From: F23-B02 sp946405205
GTDB taxonomy: Bacteria; Bacillota; Clostridia; Oscillospirales; Oscillospiraceae
Length of the DNA stretch: 7,936 nt
Direction of reading: 5' to 3'
NCBI GenBank assembly: GCA_946405205.1
Contig: CAMJGL010000046.1
Coordinates: forward strand, 1 to 7,936
Under the pieces are notes generated by a model. It saw only the letters and a list, made by a program, of their open reading frames with translations, ran no database searches and was not told the DNA's origin. Shown piece after piece: positions 1-5,824 of the stretch. The translations under genes and the position numbers were made by a program. The stretch's first letter is position 1, and the number at the start of each line of letters is the position of its first letter.

Positions 1-1
1 T

Positions 2-142
2 GAGATGTGCATGCCCGGCGACAACGTCGACATGGACGTTGAGCTGATCACCCCGATCGCAATCGAGAACGGCCTGCGTTTCGCTATCCGTGAGGGTGGC
101 CGCACTGTCGGTTCCGGCGTTGTTATCGCGATCAACGAGTAA
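2..142 (+). CDS. tuf: Elongation factor Tu, C-terminal end (5' truncated by window)
   Basis: This is the last 46 codons of EF-Tu, the GTPase that carries aminoacyl-tRNA to the ribosomal A site in the cytoplasm. The frame opens at base 2 and ends with TAA at 140-142. The visible part is the end of beta-barrel domain 3, with the characteristic run MPGDNVDM, then ELITPIAIE, then GLRFAIREGGRTVGSGVV before the terminal residues AINE. This tail is highly conserved in bacterial EF-Tu, so the identity is firm even though the GTPase domain lies outside the window. A strong terminator follows 11 bases after the stop, so this is the last gene of its transcription unit. In many bacteria that unit includes ribosomal protein genes and fusA, but none of it is visible here. 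Confidence 0.97.
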   Translation, partial: EMCMPGDNVDMDVELITPIAIENGLRFAIREGGRTVGSGVVIAINE

Positions 143-153
143 TCAAACAGAAT

Positions 154-184
154 AAAAAAGAGCAGCAATCGCTGCTCTTTTTTT
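154..184. terminator. Bidirectional Rho-independent terminator between tuf and the DUF4830 gene
   Basis: A perfect 13-base-pair stem is formed by AAAAAAGAGCAGC (154-166) and GCTGCTCTTTTTT (171-183), with a 4-base loop AATC (167-170). On the plus strand the stem runs into a T tract (178-184). On the minus strand the complementary A run gives a T tract as well. It lies between two convergent genes (stops at 142 and 224), so it can serve both: tuf on the plus strand and the DUF4830 gene on the minus strand. Confidence 0.93.
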
Positions 185-223
185 ATTTATGAGGGAAAGA
201 ATATAGCCTCTTTTCGCGGCGGC

Positions 224-679
224 TTATCTTATGCCGTGCATGAACCCGTCGATGGCGGCGGAGTGAATGTCTCCGCCGATGACCCTCGCGCTTTTGACAT
301 AGAGCGTTGCATAGACCGTTGAGCTGCTGCCCTCATAGTTGGTGACAACATATGTATACTGCGTGCACTCAAGCCCGGCGTAGGATACAAAGTCATAGCC
401 CTGCTCGGTCTGCATTTGACCGTATTCGGCCAGAGCTCCCTCGAACTCCTTGGGCAGAAGCACGGTTCGGCTCTCCTCGCTGGAAAGGTCTACCTCCCAG
501 CCATAGCCGCTCAGATACTTCTGCCGTCCATCCTGACTCGCTACGTTCAGCATCTCTCCGCTGCTGAAAAAGCTGCGCGGATAGGAGCACAGAATGACGG
601 CCGCGGCCAGAACTATGCCGAGTATTATGAGGAATATGACAGCGCGTTTTTTCGTCAGCTTTAAACATTTTGTAAACAT
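224..679 (-). CDS. Membrane-anchored DUF4830 domain protein, function unknown
   Basis: This 151-residue protein has a short basic N-terminus (residues 1-12, rich in Lys), one hydrophobic helix (about 13-32), and a roughly 115-residue extracytoplasmic domain. The topology is that of an uncleaved signal anchor or signal peptide. The domain resembles DUF4830, found mostly in Clostridia: a GWEVDLSSEE segment near 60-69, LLPKEF near 74-79, a GYDFVSYAGLE segment near 94-104, then a YTYVVTNY strand and the C-terminal VIGGDIHS and GFMHG motifs. I recognise the family by pattern, but no biochemical role is known to me. The ATG at 679 is chosen because it gives a clean signal-anchor start, but the ribosome binding site is weak (AGGAAAAGG, about 13 bases upstream). 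The gene stands alone between convergent tuf and divergent rsuA, so context does not suggest a pathway. Confidence 0.82.
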   Translation of the reverse strand: MFTKCLKLTKKRAVIFLIILGIVLAAAVILCSYPRSFFSSGEMLNVASQDGRQKYLSGYGWEVDLSSEESRTVLLPKEFEGALAEYGQMQTEQGYDFVSYAGLECTQYTYVVTNYEGSSSTVYATLYVKSARVIGGDIHSAAIDGFMHGIR

Positions 680-702
680 ATCCGTAATATAGCCTTTTCC
701 TA

Positions 703-731
703 TTCAAATTTCCTATACTTTATGTTATAAT
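703..731 (+). promoter_or_regulatory. Sigma-A-type promoter for rsuA
   Basis: A -35-like TTCAAA (703-708) is followed by a 17-base spacer and a consensus -10 TATAAT (726-731), preceded by TG at 723-724 (extended -10). The predicted start of transcription (about 737-739) falls on the ribosome binding site AAGGTG (736-741). The 5' leader would then be only about 8-10 bases. A second possible -10, TATACT (714-719), would give a more normal leader of roughly 20 bases but lacks a clear -35. Confidence 0.6.
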
Positions 732-746
732 CATTAAGGTGATTTT

Positions 747-1460
747 ATGCCAATAATGAGACTGGACAAGCTTTTATCCGAGTGCGGGATCGCCTCCCGA
801 AAGGAAATAAGGCAGCTCATACGGAGCGGCAGAGTCTCCGTTGACAGCACCGCAGCCGAGTCGCCGGAGCTGAAGCTTGACCCGTATAAGGCGCAGGTGT
901 ACCTTGACGGTACTAAAATTGAATATGCAAAATACCATTATTATATGATGAACAAGCCTGCCGGAGTTCTGTCGGCAACAGATGACGGCAGGCAAAAAAC
1001 TGTCCTGGATCTCGTGACGCCGGAGATGAGGAAAATGGGCCTGTTCCCGGTCGGAAGGCTGGACAAGGATACGACGGGGCTTCTGCTCCTCACGAATGAC
1101 GGCGATTTTGCCCATCGGGTGATATCTCCGAAATCGGGGATAGTTAAGGTCTATCATGCACGGACGGAAGCGCCCGTTGACGGGACGGATGTCGCCGCCT
1201 TTGCGGAGGGACTTACCCTCGGCGACGGCACTAAATGCCTGCCCGCAGGTCTGAAGCCGCTGCCGGACGGGAGCTGTCTTGTGGAGGTCATGGAAGGAAA
1301 GTACCATCAGGTAAAGCGTATGCTCGCCTCCCGCGGAAAGCCCGTCACGGAGCTCAAACGGCTGTCAATAGGGGGCCTGAAGCTGGATGAGACCCTTTTG
1401 CCGGGCGGTTTTCGGGCTTTGGAACAAAATGAATTGTGCAGTGTGATGAAGAAAAAATAA
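747..1460 (+). CDS. rsuA: 16S rRNA pseudouridine synthase, RsuA family
   Basis: The 237-residue protein converts a specific uridine to pseudouridine in ribosomal RNA. The RsuA family targets U516 of 16S rRNA (E. coli numbering), acting on the small subunit in the cytoplasm. An S4 RNA-binding domain (about 4-50, beginning MRLDKLLSECG) is followed by the catalytic domain. The motif GRLDKDTTGLLLLTNDG spans 103-119 and holds the catalytic aspartate D106. A later YHQVKRM motif (186-192) favours RsuA over RluB, which normally has a GRNREVRRM-like motif there. The length is normal for the family. The ATG at 747 is preferred because AAGGTG (736-741) lies 5 bases upstream. The ATG at 756 would match the usual family N-terminus (MRLDKL) but is too far from that site. 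The gene is transcribed alone, divergent from the DUF4830 gene. Confidence 0.92.
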   Translation: MPIMRLDKLLSECGIASRKEIRQLIRSGRVSVDSTAAESPELKLDPYKAQVYLDGTKIEYAKYHYYMMNKPAGVLSATDDGRQKTVLDLVTPEMRKMGLFPVGRLDKDTTGLLLLTNDGDFAHRVISPKSGIVKVYHARTEAPVDGTDVAAFAEGLTLGDGTKCLPAGLKPLPDGSCLVEVMEGKYHQVKRMLASRGKPVTELKRLSIGGLKLDETLLPGGFRALEQNELCSVMKKK

Positions 1461-1545
1461 CAAAAAATCTCCCCTAATATTTGGTGCTTTTAGCAAATTA
1501 ATTAGAATTTTTTTAAAAAGTCCACAATTTTTAAACATTATTCTA

Positions 1546-1574
1546 TTGAAAAACGCACAAAAAAGTATTATTAT
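1546..1574 (+). promoter_or_regulatory. Sigma-A-type promoter for the PucR-ftsEX run
   Basis: TTGAAA (1546-1551) matches the -35 consensus at five of six positions. A 17-base spacer leads to TATTAT (1569-1574), five of six positions of the -10. Transcription should start near 1580, giving a leader of about 56 bases before the ATG at 1637. It is the clearest promoter in the forward run of genes and probably drives at least the regulator, ftsE and ftsX. Confidence 0.72.
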
Positions 1575-1577
1575 GTA

Positions 1578-1621
1578 GAAAGCTAAATTGAACAATTATC
1601 GTTAAATTACCCATAGCTTTC
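1578..1621 (+). repeat. Inverted repeat spanning the leader of the PucR-type gene
   Basis: GAAAGCTA (1578-1585) and TAGCTTTC (1614-1621) are exact reverse complements separated by 28 bases. The left arm coincides with the predicted transcription start, and the right arm directly abuts the ribosome binding site (1623-1629). It could be a two-half-site operator, perhaps for the regulator itself, or an RNA stem next to the Shine-Dalgarno sequence. The sequence alone does not decide, and an 8-base pair of arms could arise by chance in AT-rich DNA. Confidence 0.4.
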
Positions 1622-1622
1622 A

Positions 1623-1629
1623 GGGGAGG
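1623..1629 (+). promoter_or_regulatory. Ribosome binding site of the PucR-type gene
   Basis: GGGGAGG sits 7 bases before the ATG at 1637 and fixes that start. Confidence 0.85.
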
Positions 1630-1636
1630 AACTGCC

Positions 1637-2731
1637 ATGTCCAGCAGAATATTTCAAAGCGTAATTATCCAGATTAAAGAGGCAACCGACAGATGCATTG
1701 GCGTCATCGACGATCAGGGCTTTGTTATCACATGCAGCGAGCTTCCCATGATCGGCTCGCGTCTCGATGACTTCCAGAGCGTAAACTATGATGCGTCCGA
1801 GCCTGTGCTTGTCAGCGGCCTGCGCACATATAAGATCCTCGGAAGCAGCAGCGGCAAATTCGACTACGCAGTGTTTGTCGAAGGCTGCGACGAGATGGCA
1901 AAGGTGAGCTGCATGATGGCCGCGGTCGCCTTTAACGAGGCCAAGACCAATTACGAGGAAAAGTACAACAAGGCCGCGTTCCTCAAGAACATAATTTCCG
2001 ACAATATTCTCCCCGGAGACGTCTATGTCAGAACAAAGGAGCTCCATTTTGCTCCCGACGTGCCGCGCGCTCTTCTGCTGATACGGCAGGTCGACCGCTC
2101 CGACGTTACGAGTGTTGAAGTCCTGCAGAGCCTGTTCCCCGACAAGCAGCATGATTTTGTCATCAGCATAAACGAGACGGATATCGTCGTCATCAAGGAG
2201 CTGCCCGGCGGCGACAACAGCGAAGAGGTGAAGGCCATTGCAGAGAGCATCGAGACCGTTCTCAAAACCGAGCTGCAGATAAAATGCATAATCGGCATCG
2301 GAACGACGGCGCGCCATCTGCGCGAGCTTGCCGACCGCTATAAGGAGGCTCAGATCGCCATCGACGTCGGCCGTGTGTTCGACTCGGAGAAGACCATCAT
2401 CAGCTATGAGAATCTCGGCATCGGCCGCATTATATATCAGCTTCCCACAACGCTTTGCGAAATGTTTCTCAACGAGGTCTTCAAGAAGAATCCCCTTGAG
2501 ACGCTCGACGAGGATACTCTTGAGACCATAAACAAATTCTTCGAGAATAACCTCAACGTTTCCGAAACGAGCCGCAAGCTGTATGTCCACCGCAATACTC
2601 TGGTCTACCGGCTTGAGAAGATCAAGAAGATCACCGGCCTTGACCTGCGTGAATTTGACCATGCGATAGTGTTCAAGGTCGCAATGATGGTCAAGCAGTA
2701 TCTGGACTCCGTCGGCAATAACGGCCGATAA
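1637..2731 (+). CDS. PucR/CdaR-type helix-turn-helix transcriptional regulator
   Basis: This 364-residue cytoplasmic protein has the PucR-family C-terminal DNA-binding region (about 294-352). Its core SETSRKLYVHRNTLVYRL (309-326) followed by EKIKKITGLDLREF is the family's typical helix-turn-helix and tail. The middle part (about 140-255) fits the GGDEF-like alpha/beta domain seen in PucR and CdaR proteins, although no GGDEF catalytic motif is present. The N-terminal 100 residues (GVIDDQGFVITCSELP near 22-37) look like a small sensor fold of the sugar-diacid-recognition or PAS/GAF kind, but I cannot assign a ligand. Classical members control purine, sugar-diacid or proline use. No such catabolic genes lie nearby: the next gene is ftsE, 45 bases downstream on the same strand, so co-transcription with ftsEX is likely. 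Whether it regulates division genes is unproven. Confidence 0.85.
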   Translation: MSSRIFQSVIIQIKEATDRCIGVIDDQGFVITCSELPMIGSRLDDFQSVNYDASEPVLVSGLRTYKILGSSSGKFDYAVFVEGCDEMAKVSCMMAAVAFNEAKTNYEEKYNKAAFLKNIISDNILPGDVYVRTKELHFAPDVPRALLLIRQVDRSDVTSVEVLQSLFPDKQHDFVISINETDIVVIKELPGGDNSEEVKAIAESIETVLKTELQIKCIIGIGTTARHLRELADRYKEAQIAIDVGRVFDSEKTIISYENLGIGRIIYQLPTTLCEMFLNEVFKKNPLETLDEDTLETINKFFENNLNVSETSRKLYVHRNTLVYRLEKIKKITGLDLREFDHAIVFKVAMMVKQYLDSVGNNGR

Positions 2732-2776
2732 GAACAGACAGGGAGGCTGCCCCAAAATCCTCAGGAGGAAAACCCA

Positions 2777-3469
2777 ATGGTTCAAATGAACAACGTAACT
2801 ATGGTTTACGAAAACAGCGACGTCGCCGCTCTTGATAACGTAAGCCTGACGATCAGCGAGGGTGAGTTTGCTTTTCTCGTCGGTCCCTCCGGCTCCGGCA
2901 AGACCACCATCATAAAGCTCCTCACCGGCGAGATCATGCCCTCTGACGGCGAAGTCATCGTAAACGGCTTCAACACGGTCAAGCTCAAGCGCCGCAGGAT
3001 GCCTCAGATGCGCAGGACCCTCGGCGTTATTTTCCAGGACTTCCGCCTTATCGACAAGATGACGGTGTATGATAACGTCGCCTTTGCAATGCGCGTTGTC
3101 GGCGCGTCGAGCAAGGAGATAAGGGCCAGGGTGCCCAAGGTGCTCGAGCTTGTCGGACTTGAAGGACGCGAGAAGCGCCTGCCGGCGGAGCTTTCCGGCG
3201 GCGAGCAGCAGCGTGTTGCCATCGCAAGGGCTCTTGTCAACAATCCCACCATGATAATTGCCGATGAGCCGACCGGAAACCTTGACCCGGTGCGCAGTCT
3301 TGAGCTCATGCTCCTGCTTGAGAAGATAAACGAGATGGGAACTACCATTCTGGTGGTAACTCACGAAAAGGAACTGGTCAACGCTTTCTCAAAGCGCGTT
3401 ATCGCCATCGACGGAGGACGTCTGATCAGTGACGGAATGGACGGGTATTACAGCTATGAAGTTGAATAG
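2777..3469 (+). CDS. ftsE: Cell division ATP-binding protein FtsE
   Basis: The 230-residue ABC ATPase is the cytoplasmic engine of the FtsEX complex, which uses ATP hydrolysis to signal through FtsX to peptidoglycan hydrolases during division or elongation. All nucleotide-binding elements are intact: Walker A GPSGSGKTT (36-44), Q-loop Q87 in IFQDFR, signature LSGGEQQ (139-145), Walker B IIADEP (160-165) with catalytic E164, and the switch histidine H196 in VTHEKEL. The early FQDFRL and the overall length are typical of FtsE rather than of a general transporter ATPase. The ATG at 2777 is set by AGGAGG (2763-2768), 8 bases upstream. The 3' end overlaps the start of ftsX, the usual arrangement for this pair, which suggests translational coupling and balanced production. 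Confidence 0.96.
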   Translation: MVQMNNVTMVYENSDVAALDNVSLTISEGEFAFLVGPSGSGKTTIIKLLTGEIMPSDGEVIVNGFNTVKLKRRRMPQMRRTLGVIFQDFRLIDKMTVYDNVAFAMRVVGASSKEIRARVPKVLELVGLEGREKRLPAELSGGEQQRVAIARALVNNPTMIIADEPTGNLDPVRSLELMLLLEKINEMGTTILVVTHEKELVNAFSKRVIAIDGGRLISDGMDGYYSYEVE

Positions 3470-4343
3470 ATACGGATATCTTATAGGCGAGGGCTTCCGC
3501 AATATATTTACGCATGGCTTTATGTCCTTCGCCTCAGTCACGATAATAATCGCCTGCCTGATCGTCATGGGCAGCTTCACACTGCTGGATATCAACATAA
3601 ATCAGATAATCGACGATATAGGCGACCAGAACCAGATACTTGCCTATGTCGATGAGGATATGACCGCACAGGAGGCCTCCGCAAAGCTGCAGACCAAGCT
3701 CTCGGCGCTGGACAACGTGGCAAGCGTTGATTTTGTCAGCCGGAGCGAGGCAAGGAACAGTTTCATGGAAAAGTATGACGAGAGCCTCATGGAGGGAATA
3801 GACGACGAGGTGTTCCGCCACCGTTTCTCCATCCAGCTCATCGACCTCAGCCTTATGGATGAGACAAAGGCGGAGATAGAGAGCATCGACGGCATCGCAA
3901 AGGTCAACGCGCCCACCGAGTTTGCGGATAAGTTCATCTCTGTCCGTAATGTGATCAGCATCGTGTCCCTTGCCCTTATAGTCATACTCGGCTTTGTGTC
4001 GCTGTTTATAATGAGCAATACCATTAAGCTTGCCACCTACGGCAGACGCGAGGAGATCGCCATCATGAAGATGGTCGGCGCCTCCAACAGCTTCATTCGC
4101 TGCCCGTTTATTGTTGAGGGACTCGTTCTCGGTGTTCTCGGCGGCGGTCTTGCGTTCCTCGCCCAGTGGGGGCTGTATGCCGCGCTTGAGGCCAAGATAG
4201 TACAGAGCCTCGGCATATCCTTCGTGGAGATCGTGCCCTTTGCGCAGGTATGGCCCTTTGTGCTTGTGACCTTCCTTGCCGTGGGCATACTGGTCGGTGC
4301 GGTCGGCGGCGTTATCGCCATCAGAAATTACCTCAAGGTATGA
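3456..4343 (+). CDS. ftsX: Cell division membrane protein FtsX
   Basis: FtsX is the membrane partner of FtsE and transmits its ATPase cycle to extracellular cell-wall hydrolases. The 295-residue product shows the family plan: a cytoplasmic N-terminus (NRYGYLIGEGFRNI), TM1 (about 22-46), an extracellular domain (about 47-165) and three C-terminal helices (about 166-188, 218-244, 264-288). The cytoplasmic segment TYGRREEIAIMKMVGAS (194-210) is the conserved FtsX/MacB-type contact with the ATPase. The ATG at 3456 is preferred because Firmicutes FtsX proteins begin this way; it overlaps ftsE by 14 bases. A GTG at 3429 in the same frame, with GGAGG at 3413-3417, would add nine residues and cannot be excluded. 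The gene usually follows ftsE, as here. No hydrolase partner (PcsB, CwlO or EnvC-like M23) is found in the window. Confidence 0.95.
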   Translation: MKLNRYGYLIGEGFRNIFTHGFMSFASVTIIIACLIVMGSFTLLDININQIIDDIGDQNQILAYVDEDMTAQEASAKLQTKLSALDNVASVDFVSRSEARNSFMEKYDESLMEGIDDEVFRHRFSIQLIDLSLMDETKAEIESIDGIAKVNAPTEFADKFISVRNVISIVSLALIVILGFVSLFIMSNTIKLATYGRREEIAIMKMVGASNSFIRCPFIVEGLVLGVLGGGLAFLAQWGLYAALEAKIVQSLGISFVEIVPFAQVWPFVLVTFLAVGILVGAVGGVIAIRNYLKV

Positions 4344-4347
4344 GGAG
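4342..4347 (+). promoter_or_regulatory. Ribosome binding site of the small ORF after ftsX
   Basis: GAGGAG overlaps the ftsX stop codon (TGA, 4341-4343) and sits 6 bases before the ATG at 4354. Its strength and spacing are the main support for translation of the 31-codon ORF. Confidence 0.6.
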
Positions 4348-4353
4348 CGCGTG

Positions 4354-4449
4354 ATGAACAGAAGACTTGTAGTATCGATACTTGCCGTTATTCTTGTGCT
4401 GTCCATGATACTCAGCCTCGTGCTGACGGTGATACCCGTAGGGATGTAG
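4354..4449 (+). CDS. Predicted 31-residue single-helix membrane peptide
   Basis: This short reading frame begins 10 bases after the ftsX stop. It encodes MNRRLVVS followed by an almost unbroken hydrophobic stretch (about residues 5-27) and ends IPVGM before TAG at 4447-4449. The basic N-terminus and one Ile/Leu/Val-rich helix suggest a small membrane peptide with its N-terminus inside. Support comes from the well-placed GAGGAG (4342-4347), the ATG, and tight packing against ftsX. No known family is recognised. It could be a FtsX-associated micropeptide. Alternatively it could be the leftover signal peptide of a lost exported protein: M23 hydrolases are often found at this position in related operons. 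Reading past the stop in the same frame gives only 11 more codons before the next stop (TGA at 4483-4485), so a single simple nonsense mutation does not explain it. Confidence 0.55.
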   Translation: MNRRLVVSILAVILVLSMILSLVLTVIPVGM

Positions 4450-4493
4450 GCCCCCGCGGGAGACAGACGGCGTAATATGAACTGAAACGGCGG

Positions 4494-4592
4494 AAATAGC
4501 AGCTTGACTGGCGATCGTATCTGATCGCCAGTCAAACGTGCTGTTTAAGCGCAGGTCACAGCCGCCTGCGCATAAGCCCCGCAAATGCTTAT
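4494..4592 (+). ncRNA. Structured leader of three consecutive hairpins upstream of the S41 protease gene
   Basis: The gap between the small ORF and the S41 gene contains three adjacent hairpins. Hairpin 1 has a perfect 13-base-pair stem, TTGACTGGCGATC (4504-4516) with GATCGCCAGTCAA (4523-4535), around the 6-base loop GTATCT. It is extended by AAATAGCA (4494-4501) against TGCTGTTT (4539-4546) across a small internal loop (8 pairs, one G-U). Hairpin 2 pairs GCGCAGG (4549-4555) with CCTGCGC (4565-4571). Hairpin 3 pairs ATAAGC (4572-4577) with GCTTAT (4587-4592) and begins directly where hairpin 2 ends. The ribosome binding site (4597-4603) follows, unpaired. No T tract follows hairpin 1, so it is not a standard terminator. 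It may be a cis-regulatory RNA, an RNase III-type processing site or an mRNA stabiliser. I do not recognise a known riboswitch class. Confidence 0.45.
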
Positions 4593-4596
4593 CCCG

Positions 4597-4603
4597 AAAG
4601 GAG
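4597..4603 (+). promoter_or_regulatory. Ribosome binding site fixing a TTG start for the S41 protease
   Basis: AAAGGAG lies 8 bases before TTG at 4612. The in-frame ATG at 4585 lies upstream of this site, inside hairpin 3, and has no Shine-Dalgarno of its own. The ATG at 4607 is in another frame and stops after two codons. Confidence 0.75.
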
Positions 4604-4611
4604 AAAATGCC

Positions 4612-5778
4612 TTGAAGAAGCCGAAGGGTTCGTTTTTCAACAAAAAATTCAAGCTCATTCATCTTATAATAGCGTGTCTTGTGATAGCGGCGCTCACCGC
4701 AGGCGTGACATATGTGCTCACCATCGGCGGCATCGGCTCAAAGCAGTATTTTGACGACGCCAAAGCGTATGTCGAGATAGAAAAGATCATTAACGAGAAC
4801 TATATAGGAAGCGTCGATGATGACGCTCTTTTTGACGCCGCCGCAGCGGCAATGGTCAGGAGCATCAACGATAAGTGGAGCTACTATATGAGCCCCGAGG
4901 AATATGCCGCTTATAAGCTTTCCTCCGCAAATGAGTATGCGGGCATCGGCATAAGCGTCAAGCAGAATGACAGCGGGGAGTTTGAGATCTTCTCGGTCGA
5001 TTCCGGAACGCCGGCGGAAGCTGCCGGACTTACGGCGGGACAGCTCATCGTATCCGTTGACGGGCAGGCCGTGGCGGATATGTCGCTCAGCGAGATACAG
5101 GAGCTGATCCGCTCCAAGCTCAACAAGGACTTTCCGATGGTCGTGTCCGATAAAAAGGGCAACGAGGTAAAGGTCACCGTTGCGTGCGAGATCATCTACA
5201 AGGACCCGGTCTCCTCGAGGATGCTTGACGGGAATATCGGCTACATCAAGATAGCCAACTTTGAGGCCGGCAGCAGTGAGGGCACGATAAACGCGATAGA
5301 AAGGCTTGTTGCCGAGGGCGCGACGTCGTTCATATTTGATGTTCGCAACAATCCCGGCGGACTGCTCAGCGAGCTCGTTTCGCTGCTTGACTATCTGCTT
5401 CCCGACGGCAATATTTTCATCAGCGTCGATAAGCAGGGCAACGAGACGGTCAAGACCTCGGACAAGATTTGTCTCAGCGGCAAGATGGCGGTGCTCGTCA
5501 ACGCCAACACCTACAGCGCTGCGGAGTTCTTCGCAGCTGCGCTTCAGGAGTATGACTGGGCGACCATCGTGGGCGAGCATACCACCGGCAAGGCCAGAAG
5601 CCAGATAACGCTTGAGCTTTCAAACGGCGGCGCGGTGCATATTTCCACCCACAAGTATCTCACTCCGGACAGGGTCGATCTCTCCGAGGCCGGCGGCATA
5701 AAGCCGGATATCGAGGCTGTCAATACCAACGAGGATCCCCAGGTCCAGCTGAACGCTGCGATAAAGGCGCTGAAATAG
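4612..5778 (+). CDS. ctpA: S41 family C-terminal processing protease with PDZ domain
   Basis: This is a membrane-anchored serine protease that trims or degrades envelope proteins outside the membrane. From the TTG start it has 388 residues: a basic N-terminus (KKPKGSFFNKKFK), a signal-anchor helix (about 15-37), a helical N-terminal region, a PDZ domain (about 107-192, with EYAGIGISV and SGTPAEAAGL), and the S41 catalytic core (about 207-365). The nucleophile is S302 in NANTYSAAEF and the general base is K327 in GEHTTGKARSQ. The 25-residue spacing equals that of the Ser-Lys dyad in E. coli Prc. The FDVRNNPGG motif (242-250) is also typical. The TTG start is chosen because AAAGGAG (4597-4603) lies 8 bases upstream, whereas the ATG at 4585 lacks a site. 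The gene follows the hairpin-rich leader and precedes greA by 46 bases. The symbol ctpA is a family-level label; the substrate is unknown. Confidence 0.92.
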   Translation: MKKPKGSFFNKKFKLIHLIIACLVIAALTAGVTYVLTIGGIGSKQYFDDAKAYVEIEKIINENYIGSVDDDALFDAAAAAMVRSINDKWSYYMSPEEYAAYKLSSANEYAGIGISVKQNDSGEFEIFSVDSGTPAEAAGLTAGQLIVSVDGQAVADMSLSEIQELIRSKLNKDFPMVVSDKKGNEVKVTVACEIIYKDPVSSRMLDGNIGYIKIANFEAGSSEGTINAIERLVAEGATSFIFDVRNNPGGLLSELVSLLDYLLPDGNIFISVDKQGNETVKTSDKICLSGKMAVLVNANTYSAAEFFAAALQEYDWATIVGEHTTGKARSQITLELSNGGAVHISTHKYLTPDRVDLSEAGGIKPDIEAVNTNEDPQVQLNAAIKALK

Positions 5779-5824
5779 CTCAGCGGCATTCAAATATAGG
5801 ATTTTAAATAAAGGAGAGCTAAAC

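Larger units (their letters stand above)
1461..1636 (+). other. AT-rich intergenic gap and leader upstream of the PucR-type gene
   Basis: This 176-base non-coding gap is much richer in A and T than the genes on either side. It holds a promoter (1546-1574), an inverted repeat in the leader (1578-1621) and a strong ribosome binding site (1623-1629). I see no convincing Rho-independent terminator for rsuA in it: there are T runs near 1508-1514 but no solid GC stem in front of them. Termination of rsuA is therefore unexplained, or reads through. Confidence 0.7.

Noticed and set aside
1607..3364. A 585-codon open frame on the minus strand opposite the PucR-type gene and ftsE.
   Set aside because: It mirrors two well-supported genes, has no matching motif or ribosome binding site, and spans the gap between them. 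It reflects the codon bias of the GC-rich plus-strand genes.
4453..4460. CCCGCGGG palindrome as a hairpin or operator.
   Set aside because: It has no loop and is short. Such a GC palindrome is expected by chance here.
3534..4535. A 333-codon minus-strand frame opposite ftsX.
   Set aside because: It is a composition shadow of ftsX. The translation is low-complexity and lacks recognisable domains.
4504..4535. The long palindrome as a Rho-independent terminator for ftsX.
   Set aside because: The stem is strong but is followed by AACGTGCTG rather than a T tract.
4585..4611. ATG at 4585 as the start of the S41 protease.
   Set aside because: It has no ribosome binding site in front and lies inside a predicted hairpin. 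The AAAGGAG at 4597-4603 points to the TTG at 4612.
4738..5580. A 280-codon minus-strand frame opposite the S41 protease gene.
   Set aside because: The plus strand has an intact catalytic dyad and PDZ domain. The antisense frame has no supporting start signal or motif.
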